Shown here one piece after another: positions 6,400 through 7,907 of a stretch of DNA of 7,907 nt. Made by a program: the position numbers and the translations under genes. Below the pieces are notes generated by a model. The model ran no database searches, was not told the DNA's origin, and saw only the letters and a list, made by a program, of their open reading frames with translations. This DNA comes from Candidatus Rokuibacteriota bacterium (lineage in GTDB: Bacteria; Methylomirabilota; Methylomirabilia; Rokubacteriales; JACOUJ01), in contig JACOUJ010000148.1 of NCBI GenBank assembly GCA_016177865.1, positions 1 to 7,907 on the forward strand. Reading direction: 5' to 3'. Numbering within the stretch: the first letter of the stretch is position 1; every line of letters starts with the position of its first letter.

Positions 6400-6479
6400 G
6401 GCGTCCGAATCTCGTGGGTGCCGACGGCGGCGATCGCCGGCCCCTGGAGCAGCGCCCGCAGTCTTGCGGCCTTGTTCAT
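6396..6479 (-). pseudogene. 27-codon ORF resembling the N-terminus of PEP mutase (remnant or small leader)
   Basis: A small ORF with ATG at 6479 and TGA at 6396-6398. It has an excellent ribosome-binding sequence, GGAGGGAGGG (6483-6492), 20 bp after the mlaC stop, and its stop overlaps the nucleotidyltransferase GTG as GTGA. The first residues, MNKAARLRALLQGP then AIAAVGTHE, resemble the start of phosphoenolpyruvate mutase / isocitrate-lyase-superfamily proteins, where a (K)xxxLRxLL helix precedes a GAHDxLSA-type first strand. After THE the likeness ends with four residues and a stop. PEP mutase makes phosphonopyruvate, the first step of phosphonate biosynthesis, and its gene is often beside or fused to a PntC-type nucleotidyltransferase. 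I infer an internal deletion of a pepM gene. A genuine short leader peptide that couples translation into the next gene is the alternative. The match is short, so it may be fortuitous. Confidence 0.45.
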
Positions 6480-6499
6480 GAGCCCTCCCTCCGACCTCC

Positions 6500-7141
6500 C
6501 TACTGGCCCTTGGATTTCGGCTTCGCCTTGCCCTCGCCCGGGGGCTGAATCTCCACCTGCTTCGCCCGGAGCCTCTTGACCAGCTCCGCGTACCCGGAGG
6601 TCTGGATGATCCGGTTGAACTGGGAGCGGTAGTTCGCGACCAGGCTCACCCCCTCCACGACCACGTCGTAGACCTCCCAGCGCGTCCCGTTCCGTAGCAT
6701 GCGGTACTCCACCGGGACCTCGGGCCCCTCCTTGGTGACGATCATGGTGCTGATGGTCGCGTAGTCCTCCTCAACCTTCTCGTCCGTGTACCGGACCTTC
6801 TCGCCCCGGTAGAGCTCGATCTTGCCGAGGTACGCGCGCTCCAGGAGTTCGGCGAAGAGCGCCGCGAACTCCTCCTGCTCCTCGGGGGTGCGCTCGCGCC
6901 AGTGGCGGGCGAGGGTGCGCCGGGCCAGCTCCTTGAAGTTGAAGATCTCCTGGGCCGCCGCCCGGACCTGGGCCCGGCGCTCCTCGGCCCGCGCGGGCTT
7001 CTTGAATTCCGGGTCGTCCAGGGTCTTGATCGCCCGGTCCACGGCCGACCTGAGCTGATCGGTGGGCGCGCCCGCCCCGGCGAGGGGGGCCATGGCCAGG
7101 ACGCCCATCAGCGCGGCAAGCGGGACGAGACGCCACCTCAT
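6500..7141 (-). CDS. mlaC: MlaC-family periplasmic phospholipid-binding protein (Ttg2D)
   Basis: A 213-residue secreted protein of the MlaC / toluene-tolerance Ttg2D family, which carries phospholipids across the periplasm between the outer membrane and the MlaD ring in the inner membrane. Seen: a signal peptide with basic MRWR start, hydrophobic core and AGAGA end (about residues 1-25). The mature domain contains RAAAQEIFNFKELARRTLARHW, then TPEEQEEFAALFAELLERAYLGKIELY, then WEVYDVVVEGVSLVANYRSQFNRII, all typical of MlaC, followed by a lysine-rich tail PPGEGKAKPKSKGQ. Length is normal. Its ATG overlaps the mlaD stop as ATGA, and GGGAGG lies about 10 nt upstream inside mlaD, so translation is coupled. 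Twenty bases downstream the small PEP-mutase-like ORF begins, with no terminator seen between them. Confidence 0.92.
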   Translation of the reverse strand: MRWRLVPLAALMGVLAMAPLAGAGAPTDQLRSAVDRAIKTLDDPEFKKPARAEERRAQVRAAAQEIFNFKELARRTLARHWRERTPEEQEEFAALFAELLERAYLGKIELYRGEKVRYTDEKVEEDYATISTMIVTKEGPEVPVEYRMLRNGTRWEVYDVVVEGVSLVANYRSQFNRIIQTSGYAELVKRLRAKQVEIQPPGEGKAKPKSKGQ

Positions 7142-7596
7142 TGCTGGCGGCCTCCCTCGACCTGCCCGAAGATGAACTTCGAGATCAGCTCCTCAAAGTC
7201 CACCGGGGCCTCCACCTCGCGCAGGCGTCCGCCGGGGGGGACGACCCGGTCCGAGCCGCCCGGGCTGATCTGGACGAACTTCTCCCCGATCAGCCCCTTG
7301 GTCTTGATGGAGACGATGGAGTCGTCCGAGAGCTTCACCTTGGGGTTGACGAGCATCGTGACCCGGGCCTGGTACTCGGCCAGGGTGATGGAGTCCACCC
7401 GCCCGATGGGGACCCCCGCGATCTCCACCGTGGCCCCGGTCTTCAGCCCCCCGACGGAAGGGAACAGGGCGTAGACCGCGTACCCCCGGTGGCCGAAGAT
7501 CTCCACCTTCCCGAGCTTGATGGACAGGTAGCCCAGGGCCAGGATCCCCACGAGGACGAACAGCCCGACGACCACCTCCAGGCCTCTTCGCTGCAT
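7138..7596 (-). CDS. mlaD: MlaD-family MCE-domain lipid transport protein
   Basis: A 152-residue inner-membrane-anchored periplasmic protein. Seen: one N-terminal transmembrane helix (about residues 7-25, GLEVVVGLFVLVGILALGYL), then one MCE domain with YALFPSVGGLKTGATVEIAGVPIGRV, KVKLSDDSIVSIKTKGLIGEKFVQISPGG, and a short C-terminal helix (DFEELISKFIF). MlaD forms a hexameric ring on the MlaFE ABC transporter and exchanges phospholipid with MlaC. Length matches single-MCE MlaD proteins. GAGGAG (CTCCTC at 7602-7607 on the plus strand) sits 5-6 nt before the ATG. Unusually, the genes for the permease MlaE and ATPase MlaF, which normally precede mlaD, are not there: upstream is a 189-bp spacer and then a redoxin gene. 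Either mlaFE lie elsewhere or this pair serves another transporter. Confidence 0.93.
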   Translation of the reverse strand: MQRRGLEVVVGLFVLVGILALGYLSIKLGKVEIFGHRGYAVYALFPSVGGLKTGATVEIAGVPIGRVDSITLAEYQARVTMLVNPKVKLSDDSIVSIKTKGLIGEKFVQISPGGSDRVVPPGGRLREVEAPVDFEELISKFIFGQVEGGRQQ

Positions 7597-7716
7597 CAGG
7601 GCTCCTCGCGTAGCCGACCGGCGCCGGGCCGGCCGGGGTTAGCGGGCTGACTGCGTAACGCTGATGCTGCTCGCGCGCTCTCGGCCCGCGGCTCGCGGAG
7701 GGGTGGTCCGCTCCGA

Positions 7717-7735
7717 GCGCCGGCTTGACCGGCGC
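7717..7735. repeat. Perfect 7-bp stem hairpin in the mlaD upstream spacer
   Basis: GCGCCGG (7717-7723), loop CTTGA, CCGGCGC (7729-7735). There is no T-run on either side. On the minus strand it reads GGTCAAGCCGG, sharing the 10-mer GTCAAGCCGG with the repeat copy at 5656-5665. The spacer also holds the self-complementary stretches CCGGCGCCGG (7618-7627) and GGCCGGCC (7627-7634). No clear promoter could be assigned for mlaD. Confidence 0.45.
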
Positions 7736-7752
7736 AACCTTGGGGGGAGGCT

Positions 7753-7780
7753 TCGGAAGGGGGGCGGAGCCCCCCTCCGA
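7753..7780 (-). terminator. Strong GC-rich hairpin after the redoxin gene
   Basis: TCGGA-a-GGGGGG, loop CGGAG, CCCCCC-TCCGA: an 11-bp stem with one bulged A, starting 5 bp beyond the redoxin stop on the minus strand. No T-run follows, so it is either a factor-dependent or weak intrinsic terminator, or a copy of a dispersed intergenic palindrome (REP-like). Confidence 0.5.
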
Positions 7781-7785
7781 GTACG

Positions 7786-7907
7786 CTAGCGGACGGCCGC
7801 CTGCGCCGCCGCCAGCAGCTCCGCGTCGGTCGGGAACTTCCCGAGCCCGGCCAGACCCTCGTCGTCGCACTCGGCGTTCGCCCAACGCACGATCCCGTCG
7901 CGATCCA
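7786..7907 (-). CDS. Redoxin / AhpC-TSA-like protein, C-terminal end (5' end outside window)
   Basis: The last 39 codons of a minus-strand gene that continues beyond the right edge; TAG occupies 7786-7788. The readable end, DRDGIVRWANAEC then GLAGLGKFPTDAELLAA, fits the end of thioredoxin-fold peroxiredoxins of the AhpC/TSA (redoxin) family, where an IDxxGxVRW strand is followed by a helix starting near P-D-E-L. These proteins reduce peroxides or act as thiol oxidoreductases, but the active-site cysteines of this one lie outside the window. The single visible cysteine (in ANAEC) is not in a known redox motif. A hairpin follows the stop. It is on the same strand as mlaD, separated by 189 bp, so it is probably a separate transcript. 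Confidence 0.65.
   Translation of the reverse strand, partial: DRDGIVRWANAECDDEGLAGLGKFPTDAELLAAAQAAVR

Noticed and set aside
7141..7650. Plus-strand frame of 169 codons, and minus-strand frame 7193-7885
   Set aside because: Both are alternative frames over mlaD; composition is Gly/Arg/Asp/Pro-biased without motifs, whereas the MlaD frame shows a TM helix and MCE domain.
1..7907. tRNA, rRNA, CRISPR array, insertion sequence or prophage
   Set aside because: No cloverleaf, regularly spaced repeats, transposase or integrase motifs seen on either strand.

Overview
The window suggests an uncultured, diderm, GC-rich bacterium. The outer segments are roughly 60-75% G+C where I counted individual lines, and an MlaD/MlaC pair implies an outer membrane. 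Gene style and composition would fit a soil lineage such as Candidatus Rokubacteria/Methylomirabilota, but that is an impression, not a demonstrated placement.

Layout, left to right. Positions 1-1601 (+) hold a phosphonate-catabolism pair: the 3' end of a class V aminotransferase, probably 2-aminoethylphosphonate (AEP) transaminase PhnW, and a complete class III PLP enzyme that best fits PbfA, the (R)-1-hydroxy-2-aminoethylphosphonate ammonia-lyase. A hairpin with a T-run (1610-1628) closes this unit. Positions 1641-5647 (+) hold a complete ABC importer of the FbpABC/PhnSTU2 architecture: a fused two-domain permease, an ATPase with a TOBE-type tail, a possible 53-codon ORF, and a secreted substrate-binding protein. 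This block is visibly lower in G+C than both flanks.

Positions 5648-5850 form a convergent, GC-rich, repeat-bearing spacer. The rest is on the minus strand. Read in transcription order from the right edge, it contains the C-terminus of a redoxin/AhpC-TSA-like protein, a hairpin-rich spacer, mlaD, mlaC (ATGA overlap), a 27-codon ORF resembling the start of PEP mutase, and a nucleotidyltransferase of the CTP:phosphocholine/CTP:AEP cytidylyltransferase (LicC/PntC) type. The last overlaps the small ORF by GTGA. Recognisable homology in the nucleotidyltransferase stops near 5851, and the frame then runs on as apparent nonsense into the 3' end of the binding-protein gene.

How the genes may work together: PhnW and PbfA both deliver phosphonoacetaldehyde, from AEP and from hydroxy-AEP respectively, and the importer is well placed to supply these phosphonates. 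No phosphonoacetaldehyde hydrolase or dehydrogenase (PhnX/PhnY) is visible, so that step must lie outside the window. On the opposite strand, a PEP-mutase-like start followed by a truncated PntC-like gene looks like the wreck of a phosphonate-biosynthesis (phosphonolipid/phosphonoglycan) locus. The window may therefore record a switch from making phosphonates to scavenging them, with the importer arriving as a foreign block. That scenario is inference. A metagenomic assembly join at the composition boundaries is a competing explanation.
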